From NCBI RefSeq assembly GCF_951229915.1, contig NZ_OX579588.1, forward strand, positions 1,302,001-1,366,000: a DNA stretch of 64,000 bases, given 5' to 3'. The number at the start of each line of letters is the position of its first letter. Within the stretch, counting starts at the first letter, position 1. The notes beneath the pieces are model-generated. The model saw nothing but the letters and a program-made list of their open reading frames with translations, searched no databases and was not told where the DNA came from. The translations under genes were made by a program, and so were the position numbers. Origin of the DNA: Candidatus Ornithobacterium hominis (GTDB lineage Bacteria; Bacteroidota; Bacteroidia; Flavobacteriales; Weeksellaceae). Shown here piece after piece: positions 18,093 through 26,515 of the stretch.

Positions 18093-18117
18093 AATTTTTT
18101 TAAGGCTTAAAAAAAAG
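18093..18117 (+). repeat. Dispersed palindrome (G form) next to the tpx terminator
   Basis: Core AAGGCTT at 18102-18108 with left arm AATTTTTTT. The right A-run merges with the terminator stem. Confidence 0.8.
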
Positions 18118-18140
18118 CGACTTTTTTAAGTCGCTTTTTT
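18111..18140. terminator. Bidirectional intrinsic terminator downstream of tpx
   Basis: AAAAAAGCGACTT, loop TTTT, AAGTCGCTTTTTT. On the reverse strand it follows the tpx stop by about 25 bases. Confidence 0.9.
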
Positions 18141-18164
18141 CTCATTATTTTTAATTTCACCTCT

Positions 18165-18659
18165 TTACAAATAGCTTAAAGCTTCATCATAATTTGGCTC
18201 ATCGGTAATTTCTTTTACTTGCTCATTATAAACGATTTTGCCGTTTTCATCCGTTACAATTACGGCTCTACTCAGCAGACCTTGCATTGGCCCATCTACA
18301 ATTTCACAACCGTAAACATCACCAAAATCGCTATTGAAATCACTCAGCATCAAAACATTGTCTAAGCCTTCCGCCGCACAAAATCTCTTTTGTGCAAATG
18401 GTAAATCTTTTGAAATGCAAAGCACCAACGTATTTTCTTTATTTCCTGCCGATTCGTTAAATTTTCTTACTGATTGAGCACAAACTCCAGTATCAACCGA
18501 CGGGAAAATATTGAAAACTAACTTCTTCCCGTTGAAATCTGAAATTTTTTTTCTTTCTAAATCGGTGTTAATCAATTCCACGTCCTTTACTTGAGAGTCT
18601 TTTTCTGGTAAACTCCCACTCGTATTGATTTTATTTCCTTTCAATGTAATCTCTGCCAT
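18165..18659 (-). CDS. tpx: Thiol peroxidase
   Basis: 164 residues, standard Tpx length. The peroxidatic Cys60 sits in FPSVDTGVCAQSVRKFN, and the resolving Cys94 in KRFCAAEGLDNV. The common Thr-Pro-Val-Cys is Thr-Gly-Val-Cys here, a known variation. It reduces peroxides using thioredoxin; trxB is in this window at 60224. Confidence 0.94.
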   Translation of the reverse strand: MAEITLKGNKINTSGSLPEKDSQVKDVELINTDLERKKISDFNGKKLVFNIFPSVDTGVCAQSVRKFNESAGNKENTLVLCISKDLPFAQKRFCAAEGLDNVLMLSDFNSDFGDVYGCEIVDGPMQGLLSRAVIVTDENGKIVYNEQVKEITDEPNYDEALSYL

Positions 18660-18716
18660 AAATTTTAATTTTATTATTTAATTTATACTTGTAGCAAAAA
18701 CCATTCTTTTTTTACA

Positions 18717-20261
18717 TTATTTAGAATATTTTTTAAATTCTTGATCTTCAAAAAGCACATTCAAAGCATCAAAATCCTCATATTCCTGAATTTCTTTTTT
18801 CAGCAATTTCATCATTTCTTTTTTCACTTCTTGGTATTTTGGTGCATCAAAAATATTGTCCATTTCTTGCGGATCTTTTTCTAAATCAAAAAGTTCCCAG
18901 TTTTCAACTCTTTTGTAATAGCGAATCAGTTTATATCTTTTATTATTCACTCCAAAATGCGGCGAAACGGCATGTTCTCCATTTTCATAATAATGATAAT
19001 ATAATTCATTTTGAGTTTCAGCATTTGGATTTTTCAGAATCGGTAGCATTGACACTCCCTGAATATCTCGAGGAATTTTCACGTCTGCCAATTCTAGTAA
19101 TGTTGGGGCAATGTCAATATTCATCACAAAAGAATTTGAAGATGATTTTGCGGGCACTATTTTGGGGTATTTGATGAGTAACGGCGTACGGTAAGACTCT
19201 TCATACATCCATCGCTTATCAAACCAACCATGTTCTCCTAAGTAAAAACCTTGGTCTGAAGTATAAATCACGATTGTGTTTTCATCTAAGCCATTTTTTT
19301 CTAAATAATCTAAAGTTCTACCAATATTTCTATCTAATGAAACCGCTGTTGATAAATAATCATTCATATATCTTTTATACTTCCATTCAGCTAATTTTTC
19401 TCCTTTAAGCTTACTTTTTTCTAATTTTTTCTGAATCGGCTTATAGTAATTTTCAAAAGCTTTCCGCTGCTCTTCGTTCATCCGCTTAAAATTATTATCT
19501 ACCCGAAAGTCGTCGCCCAGCATCTTCAAATCATAGCCCATTCGCATATCTTTTGCTATAGACATTTCTTGCAGAGCTGCTGCTTTTCGGCTTCTGTAAT
19601 CGTCATAAAAAGTTTCAGGAATACTGAATTTCACTTTGTCAAAAGCTCCAATGTCCTGCAAATCAGGCATCCACGTTCGGTGTGTGTTTTTATGCCCTAT
19701 GACTAAGCAGAAGGGTTTTTCTGCATCTCTCTCATCTAGCCATTTTTCTGCCGCATCTTCTACTAAATTGGCTACATAGCCTTCTTCTCTTATTTTTCCT
19801 TTTCCTTTTTCGATGAAATCTGGGTTGTAATAATAACCTTGCCCGATGAGTATTTTATAAAAATCAAAACCCTTAGGGTCGTAGCCTAAATGGTATTTGC
19901 CAATCCAGGCTGTTTGGTATCCGTTTTCTTGCAATAAATTTACAAATTGCTGCTGATTACTATTGTATGATGAATTTTCATTGTCTTTGTAGCCATTTTT
20001 ATGGCTCATTTTCCCCGTTAACAGACTAGCACGGCTCGGGCCACAGATGGAATTATTTACGTAAGATTTATGAAAAATCATTCCTCCCTCTGCCAAGCGG
20101 TCGATATTGGGCGTATCGATATAACGATGATTTTTATTGTAAGCGCTAATGGCTTGGTATGCATGGTCATCTGAAATAATGATGACGATATTTGGCTTTT
20201 TATTTTGTGAATATGCTACCGAAAAAACATAGAGAAAGAAAATAATTACGTACCTTTTCAT
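18717..20261 (-). CDS. Secreted Cys-type sulfatase (S1 family)
   Basis: 514 residues with a signal peptide ending VAYSQ. Metal-binding IIISDDHAYQ is at 28-36, and the sulfatase motif CGPSRASLLTG begins at Cys73, the residue converted to formylglycine. WIGKYHLG, GHKNTHRTWMP, YTSDQGFYLGEHGWFDKRWMYEES and TPLLIKYP follow. These resemble GlcNAc-6-sulfate sulfatases of gut Bacteroides, but the substrate is inference. The adjacent divergent gene encodes the maturase such an enzyme needs. Confidence 0.9.
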   Translation of the reverse strand: MKRYVIIFFLYVFSVAYSQNKKPNIVIIISDDHAYQAISAYNKNHRYIDTPNIDRLAEGGMIFHKSYVNNSICGPSRASLLTGKMSHKNGYKDNENSSYNSNQQQFVNLLQENGYQTAWIGKYHLGYDPKGFDFYKILIGQGYYYNPDFIEKGKGKIREEGYVANLVEDAAEKWLDERDAEKPFCLVIGHKNTHRTWMPDLQDIGAFDKVKFSIPETFYDDYRSRKAAALQEMSIAKDMRMGYDLKMLGDDFRVDNNFKRMNEEQRKAFENYYKPIQKKLEKSKLKGEKLAEWKYKRYMNDYLSTAVSLDRNIGRTLDYLEKNGLDENTIVIYTSDQGFYLGEHGWFDKRWMYEESYRTPLLIKYPKIVPAKSSSNSFVMNIDIAPTLLELADVKIPRDIQGVSMLPILKNPNAETQNELYYHYYENGEHAVSPHFGVNNKRYKLIRYYKRVENWELFDLEKDPQEMDNIFDAPKYQEVKKEMMKLLKKEIQEYEDFDALNVLFEDQEFKKYSK

Positions 20262-20286
20262 CGAACAAATTTTTTGTGAAAGTTAT

Positions 20287-20294
20287 TAAATTTG
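20287..20294 (+). promoter_or_regulatory. -7 box of the anSME gene
   Basis: TAAATTTG matches TAnnTTTG, 35 bases before the ATG, in the 68-base gap shared with the divergent sulfatase. No -33 box at standard spacing. Confidence 0.4.
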
Positions 20295-20329
20295 TGAATA
20301 TAAGAAAAAATTAATTCTAAACGAAAAAC

Positions 20330-21517
20330 ATGCACTACAAAAATCCCTTAAGTTTTATTCTCGTAAAACCCAGCGGCCCAGATTGTAATTTAGGTTGCAC
20401 CTATTGTTTTTACTTAGAAAAAGAAGCTATGTTCCCTGGGGCTAAAAAACATCGTATGAGTGATGAAGTTTTGGAGGAATTAATCAAACAAGGTTTATCC
20501 CAGGCTGACGATTACGTGCAATTTACATGGCAAGGCGGCGAACCAACTTTGATGGGGCTGGATTTTTATAAAAAAGTTGTCAAATTACAACAAAAATATG
20601 CTAAAAATCAGATGATAGCCAATGCTTTGCAAACCAACGGTGTCCTGATTAACGATGAATGGGCACAATTTCTCGGCAGATGGAATTTTTTAGTTGGTTT
20701 AAGTTTGGATGGGCCTCAGCATATTCATGATAAATATCGGTTTACGCAAGGAGGAAAACCTTCTTGGGAAAAGGTGATGGCGGCTCAAAAAAAATTAAGC
20801 CATTGGGATGTTGAAATGAATGCGATGTGTTGCGTTACCAATTATTCCGCAGACTTTCCAGATGAGTTATACCATTTCTACAAAAGATTGGGAATGAAAT
20901 GGATGCAGTTTATCCCGATTGTAGAAACAGATAAAAAAGACCCTAGCAAAGCTGCAGATTTTTCTCTCACTCCCGAAAAATATGGGAAATTTCTCAAAAG
21001 AATTTTTGATTTATGGTGGAATGATTTTGAAAATGGAGAACCCACAACGATGGTACGTAATATTGACTCAGTCTTTTATACCTATGTAGACATGCCTTCA
21101 CCAGAATGTACACTTTTAGAGCAATGTGGTGTCTACCCTACAGTGGAACATAATGGTGATGTTTTTAGTTGTGATTTCTTCGTAGAAGATCATTGGCGCT
21201 TGGGTAACATCATGCAAGGTGACCAGTTGATTGAAATGATAAACAGCAGTACCCAAATGAAATTTGGGAAAATGAAAAATATTTTGCCTGAAAAATGCCA
21301 CACTTGTGAATGGTATAAAAACTGCTATGGCGGCTGCACCAAAGACCGTATAAAAGATATGAGGGATGAAGGGAATCCTCGATTTTGCCAATCTACTATT
21401 GATTTCTTAGAACACAGCCATAGCCGATTACAATTTTTAGCACAACGCTGGAAGCAACGTCAACTCCAAAGTCAACAAGATACGGCTGATATTTATAATG
21501 CTGATTTTGATTTTTAG
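20330..21517 (+). CDS. Anaerobic sulfatase-maturating enzyme (radical SAM/SPASM)
   Basis: 395 residues. The radical SAM cluster motif is CNLGCTYC (Cys19, 23, 26), followed by WQGGEPTLMG and GLSLDGPQHIHD. The SPASM region carries the extra cysteines: CTLLEQCGVYPTVEHNGDVFSCDFF, then CHTCEWYKNCYGGC and FCQS. It oxidises the sulfatase motif Cys to formylglycine without oxygen. Its divergent neighbour is a Cys-type sulfatase, the expected substrate. Confidence 0.94.
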   Translation: MHYKNPLSFILVKPSGPDCNLGCTYCFYLEKEAMFPGAKKHRMSDEVLEELIKQGLSQADDYVQFTWQGGEPTLMGLDFYKKVVKLQQKYAKNQMIANALQTNGVLINDEWAQFLGRWNFLVGLSLDGPQHIHDKYRFTQGGKPSWEKVMAAQKKLSHWDVEMNAMCCVTNYSADFPDELYHFYKRLGMKWMQFIPIVETDKKDPSKAADFSLTPEKYGKFLKRIFDLWWNDFENGEPTTMVRNIDSVFYTYVDMPSPECTLLEQCGVYPTVEHNGDVFSCDFFVEDHWRLGNIMQGDQLIEMINSSTQMKFGKMKNILPEKCHTCEWYKNCYGGCTKDRIKDMRDEGNPRFCQSTIDFLEHSHSRLQFLAQRWKQRQLQSQQDTADIYNADFDF

Positions 21518-21556
21518 AAAAAATAATGAAATTTATGATGGGGATTTATAACAAAT

Positions 21557-21581
21557 ATTTTTTTAAAGGCTTAAAAAATTT
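21557..21581 (+). repeat. Dispersed palindrome (G form) downstream of anSME
   Basis: Core AAGGCTT at 21566-21572 with arms ATTTTTTTA and AAAAAATTT, 49 bases after the stop. Confidence 0.88.
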
Positions 21582-21603
21582 TCATTGATTGTTTGCCATA
21601 AAA

Positions 21604-21632
21604 AAATCTGCTCGCAATTTACAAACAGATTT
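21604..21632 (-). terminator. Probable terminator for the leftward FISUMP A transcript
   Basis: AAATCTG at 21604 pairs with CAGATTT at 21626. On the reverse strand the stem is followed by a T run. Confidence 0.5.
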
Positions 21633-21690
21633 ATCATTTCTTAAAAGACAAAGATTTTAGACTTACTTTATCAACTTCCTTTTTTAGCCC

Positions 21691-21732
21691 AATAAATCAT
21701 TAAAATCTAAATGAACTACGGGTTGATTTATT
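21691..21732. repeat. Inverted repeat in the 3' flank of FISUMP A
   Basis: AATAAATCA at 21691-21699 and its exact complement TGATTTATT at 21724-21732. The same arrangement flanks FISUMP B. Confidence 0.75.
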
Positions 21733-21738
21733 CTCTTA

Positions 21739-21785
21739 AAATTTTTAAAGGCTTAGAAAATTTTTCTCTAAGCCTTTAATTTTTA
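21739..21785. repeat. Two facing palindrome copies forming a hairpin after FISUMP A
   Basis: Cores AAGGCTT at 21748-21754 and AAGCCTT at 21770-21776. AAGGCTTAGA pairs with TCTAAGCCTT across an AT loop, giving a 10-bp stem with T-rich flanks about 40 bases after the stop. It probably acts as terminator, and is conserved after FISUMP B. Confidence 0.85.
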
Positions 21786-21814
21786 ATTGATGATTTTATG
21801 ATTTTAAATAACGT

Positions 21815-22879
21815 TTAATTATTCTTAATACAACGCACGCTGTAGCCGGTAGCTGGGTAGATGCTGGTCATACTGCTGCTGTCATTGCTGAAATTCACGT
21901 AGTAAGCGTAGAGACTTTGGATACCGTGAGAAGAGCTACTCCAGTAGAACCCGTGAGAACGTTCGTCCTGCAGTGGCAGATCGCCATAGTTACGGAAGCC
22001 AGCAGCTGCAAGGTTTGGCAACTTATCCTGTGTAAATATTTGATGAGTAGTCTTAGAGTCAAAAGACAAATCGTTACCCGTTACAGCCTTATAAAATTCC
22101 TCCCACTCCTCTAGCATCGGAACATGGTAACCAGACGGGCAAGGGTTATTAACTCCGTTTGGTCTCCACAACAATAAATTTGAATCTGATGCATTTTCAC
22201 CTCTGTTTAGGTCTACCCATTTAAAGTCTCCAATAATAAAGTTCCCTGCTGAATCGCCTGTGTCTGTCCAAGTATCGGCTAGTTCAGTGGTAGTTTCTGA
22301 ATCCCTAAACTCATGCCCATCACTCGCTCGCTGCCATTGGTATAATGAACCGTAGGTTTTAGCTTCATTATGGGCATCTGTGCCTATTTTACTAACGGTC
22401 GGGTCAAAATCAGGATTATTTATGTCTGCATACGCCGCTCCAAGGTTGAGGGTGAGCCATGTTCTATTGTAACCGCCCTCGCTTACAGTTGTAGCGCAAT
22501 ACACAAAATCATGCTTGCCGTCACCAAAGTGCCTATCAAAAAGTATGTTTTCTGGCGTACATTGCTTGATTTTATTGATGATATCATCTGCTTTGTCTGG
22601 ATGCTTACTGCGGATATAATTTATTTTCCCTTTATCTACTGTCATATCATATTTGAGGTCTGAGAGACTTGTGCGCTTCACCATTTGGTCTTTTTCATCC
22701 CAAATTAAAAGCCAATCGGTCTTTTCTTTCATCTCAACATCTTGTATGCGCAGGTCTCCTCTTTGGTTGTCTTTTGCGCTGATGTCTAGCATGGCTTTTG
22801 GCTCTTCTGTGTTAATGCCTACTTGGGCGGTGGCTAAAGCTCCTGGCAATACAACGAAAGAAAATAATAATTTCTTCAT
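21815..22879 (-). CDS. FISUMP-domain surface protein A (paralog of the gene at 32404)
   Basis: 354 residues. Signal peptide to about residue 18 (LATAQ), then VGINTEEPKAMLDISAKD, the usual N-terminus of Bacteroidota fibre-like surface proteins. The C-terminal domain matches the Fibrobacter major-paralogous (FISUMP) pattern: TWLTLNLGAAYAD, GSLYQWQRASDGHEF, NPCPSGYHVPMLEEWEEF, FYWSSSS and a final YSVRCIKNN. FISUMP is related to C-type-lectin-like folds (recalled). It differs from its paralog most between FYWSSS and SVRC. Function is unknown; a surface ligand-binding or adhesin role is inference. Confidence 0.85.
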   Translation of the reverse strand: MKKLLFSFVVLPGALATAQVGINTEEPKAMLDISAKDNQRGDLRIQDVEMKEKTDWLLIWDEKDQMVKRTSLSDLKYDMTVDKGKINYIRSKHPDKADDIINKIKQCTPENILFDRHFGDGKHDFVYCATTVSEGGYNRTWLTLNLGAAYADINNPDFDPTVSKIGTDAHNEAKTYGSLYQWQRASDGHEFRDSETTTELADTWTDTGDSAGNFIIGDFKWVDLNRGENASDSNLLLWRPNGVNNPCPSGYHVPMLEEWEEFYKAVTGNDLSFDSKTTHQIFTQDKLPNLAAAGFRNYGDLPLQDERSHGFYWSSSSHGIQSLYAYYVNFSNDSSSMTSIYPATGYSVRCIKNN

Positions 22880-23249
22880 TTGTTTTAATTTTTTTGGTTA
22901 ATATTTTATTGATTTATTCTTTTCTTGATTAAATTTTTGCTGGTTTTTTTTGCTTCTTCTTTTAGAAAGAGCCCCAACCCGTGAGGCTCTTCTTTTTGAA
23001 GAAATTACTACTTTCACACAGGTGAAAATAGAAAAACCGCACAAGATTTTCTTGCACGGCTTTGCGGTTCGCTCCCGCGGGGAAGCAATAAATTATTATA
23101 AGTTACTGATAATGAGTTGTTTAGCTCATTATTTGTGTGTGTGTGTGTTTACACTTTATTTTGAAACTCACAAATTTCATTTGTTAAAATTTCGTTATTT
23201 TTTTGTTAAAACTTTCCGTTGAGATTTCTCTCTTTTCTCAACCTGCCCG
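22880..23249 (-). promoter_or_regulatory. Long structured 5' leader of FISUMP A
   Basis: About 365 bases lie between the predicted transcription start and the ATG, nearly identical to the leader of FISUMP B. It holds four elements: a hairpin AAGAGCC/GGCTCTT at 22967-22991; AACCGCA/TGCGGTT enclosing CAAG/CTTG around 23032-23069; AATGAG/CTCATT around 23111-23130; and a (TG)7 tract at 23134-23147. Its length and conservation suggest post-transcriptional control; no known riboswitch is recognised. Confidence 0.6.
23134..23147. repeat. (TG)7 dinucleotide tract in the FISUMP A leader
   Basis: Seven TG units; the matching tract in FISUMP B has ten. It lies within the transcribed leader, about 100 bases after the predicted start site. 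Confidence 0.9.
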
Positions 23250-23281
23250 CAAATGTATTTTACGTTTTTGAATTATGCAAA
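23250..23281 (-). promoter_or_regulatory. Promoter of FISUMP A
   Basis: On the reverse strand a -33 TTTG (23278-23281), a 20-base spacer and a -7 TACATTTG (23250-23257) match the Bacteroidota consensus fully. The -33 box ends 6 bases before the stop codon of the upstream GH95 gene. The same promoter precedes FISUMP B. Confidence 0.78.
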
Positions 23282-23287
23282 TTTGTT

Positions 23288-25738
23288 TTACTTAATCGTA
23301 TATGTTTTCCCTTTTTCTGCCCAAAAGCTAATAATGGGGTGACTTTCAAAATCTACTTTTACTTTTTCAACTTTTACTTTTTTATCATTTAAATATAGAT
23401 TCAAGCCTTCAGGAATTTCAACAAAATATTTTTGATTTTCACCTGTTGTGATAGTGGCTGATTTTAATTTAAAATCCTCCCAAGCAAAAGAGGTTTCAGC
23501 ATTTCCACGGGCTCTCAAACCCATGATTTCACCATTTTCCCAATCGGGCGAATGTGGCAAAGCTGGTAAAAACCGAATACACTCCATCGGGCCATGGCTT
23601 TGCAATAGCATTTCTGCAATACCTGCTGTTGCACCAAAATTCCCATCAATCTGAAACGGCGGATGCGCATCAAATAAATTGGCGTAAGAACCGCTGCCAC
23701 TGCTGTGTTTATTTCCATTTTTAGAATATTCAATCGGGTGCAGTAAATTCTTCAGAAGCACCAAGGCGTGGTCACCATCGCCCATGCGTGCCCAGAAGTT
23801 AATCTTCCATGCTTTAGACCAGCCCGTAGCCTCATCGCCACGCATCTCGAGGGTTTTTCTTGCTGCTTTATAAAGCGCTGGCGTTTGGCGATTGATTTCA
23901 TCAAACGGGTGTAAACCAAACAGATGACTCACGTGCCTGTGGTGCGGGTCTGCGGCGGGCCAATCTTCTAGCCATTCTTGAATACCTCCATCGCTTGGGC
24001 TAATTTGGTTGGGTGCTAATCTCTGACTCACTATTGTTAAAGAATCAGCGTAAGCTTGATCTTTACCCAAAATTTTAGAAGATTCTATAACGGCTTGAAA
24101 AACATTTCTTGCAATTTGCATATCCATCGTCGGGCCCATTACCGTTTCTCCTCGGTAGCCATTAGGCTGAATGTAAGTATTTTCTGGGGAATTAGAGGGT
24201 GCTGTGACCAGCCATTGGTTTTGAGGTTCTTCAATCAAAATATCTTGCAAAAACTGCGCTGCACCTTTGATTACGGGATAATACTGCTCCAAAAGTTCTT
24301 TGTTTCGGGTGAAGCGGTAGTTCTCCCAAATATGCGTTGTAAGCCAAGCGCCACCCGTCAAAGAACTGCCCCACGAGGCAAACTCGCCTGGTGCCGTTAC
24401 AAACCACGGGTTGGTCTTCATATGATTAACCCAGCCACGAGCATTGTAATAGTTTTGAGCTGTTTTTTTACCATTTTCTACCAAATTTTCAGTCAACTGA
24501 AAAAGTGGCTGCTCCAATTCAGCTAGATTAGTCACCGCTGCTGGCCAATAATTCATTTGCAGATTGATATTGGTGTGATAATCGCCATTCCATGGAGTAA
24601 GATATTCCACGGCCCAAAGTCCTTGTAAATTCGCTGGCAATAGACCAGGACGACTACTGCTAATCAACAGATAACGCCCAAAGTTGAAATAGAGCATCGC
24701 TAATGTAGGGTCTTCCTCTCCTGCTGCATACCGCTCTAGGCGTTCTTGCGTGCTTAATTTCCCAAGCAATTTACTTTCTGATTTTGTTTTCCATTGTACC
24801 CGATGATAAAGTTGCTGGAATTGCTGTGCAGAATTTTTTAAGGCTTGAGAAAATTTAGTGTTTTTTAGCTTATAAATATCTGTTTTAGCGTTAGCTAAAG
24901 GGCTGTAATTTGCTACAACTCCACCATTTTTATAATCATAATCGGTACGCATTGCGATGGCTAAGATAACTTGTGTTGCATTTTCTATTTCTAGCTGATT
25001 TTGATTCACTTTAGCCGTTCCGTCGTTTTCCATAATTTGTGCTACAGCCGCAAACTTCATGTATTTTTCTTCTGCACAGCTGAGCTGGCCTGTCATTTGA
25101 ATCTCTGTAGTATTTGGCACGCTGAGAGATGCATTCTCCTCCCGAGATAAAGCTAAAGAAAAACTCATGGGCTGGGTTCCGCTTAGCTCTACCCAAACGA
25201 CATCGTTTTGGAAGTCTGTAAAAACTTTTTGTTGAATTTTATTTAAGCCTTTAGAAAATTTTGTTTCGGCTAAAGCTGAATCTAAATTCAATCGGCGGTG
25301 ATAATTTTTTGCATCCGATGAATCTTTATAACTAATCTTCAGGTCTCCAAAGGTTTGATAGTTTCCGTAGGCATCGAACTCCACTCTCCCATCGGGTAAT
25401 TTAGATCTTTTGGAAACAAAATGCTTATTAAGAAGCTTCTGTGCTTCTTTATTTTTGCCCTCCAATAGCAGTTTTTGAATAGGTTTTAAATACTGAGAAG
25501 CGCCTGGCAAATCTGCATCTTTGGGACAGCCCGACCACAGTGAAATTTCGTTCAAGGCAATTCTATCTTGCTGTGTTCCACCGAAAACCAAGGCTCCAAT
25601 TCGGCCATTACCCAAGGGTAAAGCTTGCGTGAACTTTTCTGCTGGTGATTTAAAGGTGAGTTCTTGACTGCTTGAGTTTTGAGCTTGTAAAATTCCGAAA
25701 AGAAGTATAAAAAGTATGATGTAATTTTGCTTATTCAT
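23288..25738 (-). CDS. Glycoside hydrolase family 95 alpha-L-fucosidase
   Basis: 816 residues with a signal peptide ending LQAQ. The N-terminal GH95 domain shows [28 protein letters not shown] and KEAQKLL. The catalytic (alpha/alpha)6 barrel has [65 protein letters not shown], and [25 protein letters not shown]. Family members release alpha-1,2-linked fucose, and a few act on L-galactose. Two dispersed palindromes lie inside the gene. It ends 6 bases before the FISUMP A promoter. Confidence 0.92.
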   Translation of the reverse strand: MNKQNYIILFILLFGILQAQNSSSQELTFKSPAEKFTQALPLGNGRIGALVFGGTQQDRIALNEISLWSGCPKDADLPGASQYLKPIQKLLLEGKNKEAQKLLNKHFVSKRSKLPDGRVEFDAYGNYQTFGDLKISYKDSSDAKNYHRRLNLDSALAETKFSKGLNKIQQKVFTDFQNDVVWVELSGTQPMSFSLALSREENASLSVPNTTEIQMTGQLSCAEEKYMKFAAVAQIMENDGTAKVNQNQLEIENATQVILAIAMRTDYDYKNGGVVANYSPLANAKTDIYKLKNTKFSQALKNSAQQFQQLYHRVQWKTKSESKLLGKLSTQERLERYAAGEEDPTLAMLYFNFGRYLLISSSRPGLLPANLQGLWAVEYLTPWNGDYHTNINLQMNYWPAAVTNLAELEQPLFQLTENLVENGKKTAQNYYNARGWVNHMKTNPWFVTAPGEFASWGSSLTGGAWLTTHIWENYRFTRNKELLEQYYPVIKGAAQFLQDILIEEPQNQWLVTAPSNSPENTYIQPNGYRGETVMGPTMDMQIARNVFQAVIESSKILGKDQAYADSLTIVSQRLAPNQISPSDGGIQEWLEDWPAADPHHRHVSHLFGLHPFDEINRQTPALYKAARKTLEMRGDEATGWSKAWKINFWARMGDGDHALVLLKNLLHPIEYSKNGNKHSSGSGSYANLFDAHPPFQIDGNFGATAGIAEMLLQSHGPMECIRFLPALPHSPDWENGEIMGLRARGNAETSFAWEDFKLKSATITTGENQKYFVEIPEGLNLYLNDKKVKVEKVKVDFESHPIISFWAEKGKTYTIK
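24831..24855 (+). repeat. Dispersed palindrome (G form) inside the GH95 gene
   Basis: Core AAGGCTT at 24840-24846 with arms AATTTTTTA and GAGAAAATTT. The coding strand reads FSQALKN. Confidence 0.8.
25236..25260 (-). repeat. Dispersed palindrome (C form) inside the GH95 gene
   Basis: Core AAGCCTT at 25245-25251 with left arm AATTTTATTT and right arm TAGAAAATTT. The coding strand reads KFSKGLNK. Confidence 0.75.
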
Positions 25739-26091
25739 GTTTATATCTTTTTATTATTTAATTTAATATAATTTAATAAATGAAAAAACGCTCTTGTGAC
25801 AATTTATAAATTAATTCGCCATAAAGTGTATATGCACAAGCAAACCAAGATCTTGAAAAAACCTGAGCATTGTTCTTGCTGAGCAAATTGGTTTCGATGA
25901 AATTTTTACGATTCATGAAATTGTATTCAACCACTACAATTTACAAATTTTTATTGAAATTCAATTAATTTGGTAAGCGATAAATTGTGAATAACTGCTG
26001 AATCTTGATTGCTGAATTTTTATAGGTGGTTTAATTCCGTGTTTTTTCACTAATTTTTAATTTAAATAACAGTTCGTTATTTATCAAAAAG
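25739..26091. other. Intergenic region between GH95 and tRNA-Pro
   Basis: 353 bases that should hold the GH95 promoter. I see no full -33/-7 pair. AAACCAA and TTGGTTT near 25853 and 25900 could pair, enclosing two CTGAGCA repeats; this may be chance. No reading frame of note. Confidence 0.4.
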
Positions 26092-26166
26092 TCGGGATGA
26101 CTGGATTCGAACCAGCGACCTCGCGCCCCCCAGACGCGCACTCTAACCGAACTGAGCTACATCCCG
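26092..26166 (-). tRNA. tRNA-Pro (anticodon GGG)
   Basis: The reverse strand folds as a full cloverleaf: acceptor CGGGATG pairs with CATCCCG, D-arm GCTC/GAGT, anticodon stem CGCGT/GCGCG with loop CTGGGGG, and T-arm CTGG-TTCGAAT-CCAG. The discriminator is A, and CCA is not encoded. Confidence 0.96.
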
Positions 26167-26336
26167 TGAAAAAGTGAGGGCAAATTTACACTTTTTTTAA
26201 TTTTTTAGCAAAAATCTATCGTTTAGCTCTAAATTGCCTTTCTTGAAAAGAATTAAGCATTTGGTATTCATTAAATTACGTGCTTTTTTTGATTTCCAAT
26301 TTAGCTTTGCATCGATTCTCGGTATTCGTTATTTAA

Positions 26337-26361
26337 AAATTTTTTAAGGCTTTAAAAATTT
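26337..26361 (+). repeat. Dispersed palindrome (G form), intergenic
   Basis: Core AAGGCTT at 26346-26352 with arms AAATTTTTT and TAAAAATTT; near-consensus. Confidence 0.88.
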
Positions 26362-26374
26362 AGGACAAAATTAG

Positions 26375-26515
26375 TTAATAAAAAATTGATTCTGCACTTA
26401 AATCAGAATTATAAAAATATGATTTCGTTATTTCAAAAACTTGATGGAATTTTAAGGGGTTATAATGATTTTTTCCATTTTGAATTCGAGAGATGTTTTC
26501 TACCGATAAGTTTTT
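26375..26515 (-). pseudogene. Possible remnant of an XRE-type helix-turn-helix regulator
   Basis: A reverse-strand frame overlapping the 3' end of the transporter gene reads LSVENISRIQNGK, then NPLKFHQVFEITKSYF. This resembles the recognition helix and last helices of an XRE/Cro domain (compare the generic SxxxISRIENGK). There is no plausible N-terminal half: upstream the frame runs out of phase through transporter sequence. It may be a decayed fragment, but chance similarity is possible. Confidence 0.3.

Noticed and set aside
24056..24526. 156-codon open frame antisense to the GH95 gene
   Set aside because: No recognisable motif, and the opposite strand is a complete, well-conserved enzyme; it is a shadow frame.
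25848..25910. AAACCAA/TTGGTTT pair with CTGAGCA direct repeats as a regulatory stem or attachment site beside tRNA-Pro
   Set aside because: The pairing is short and distant from the tRNA 3' end; no integrase and no duplicated tRNA end are present.
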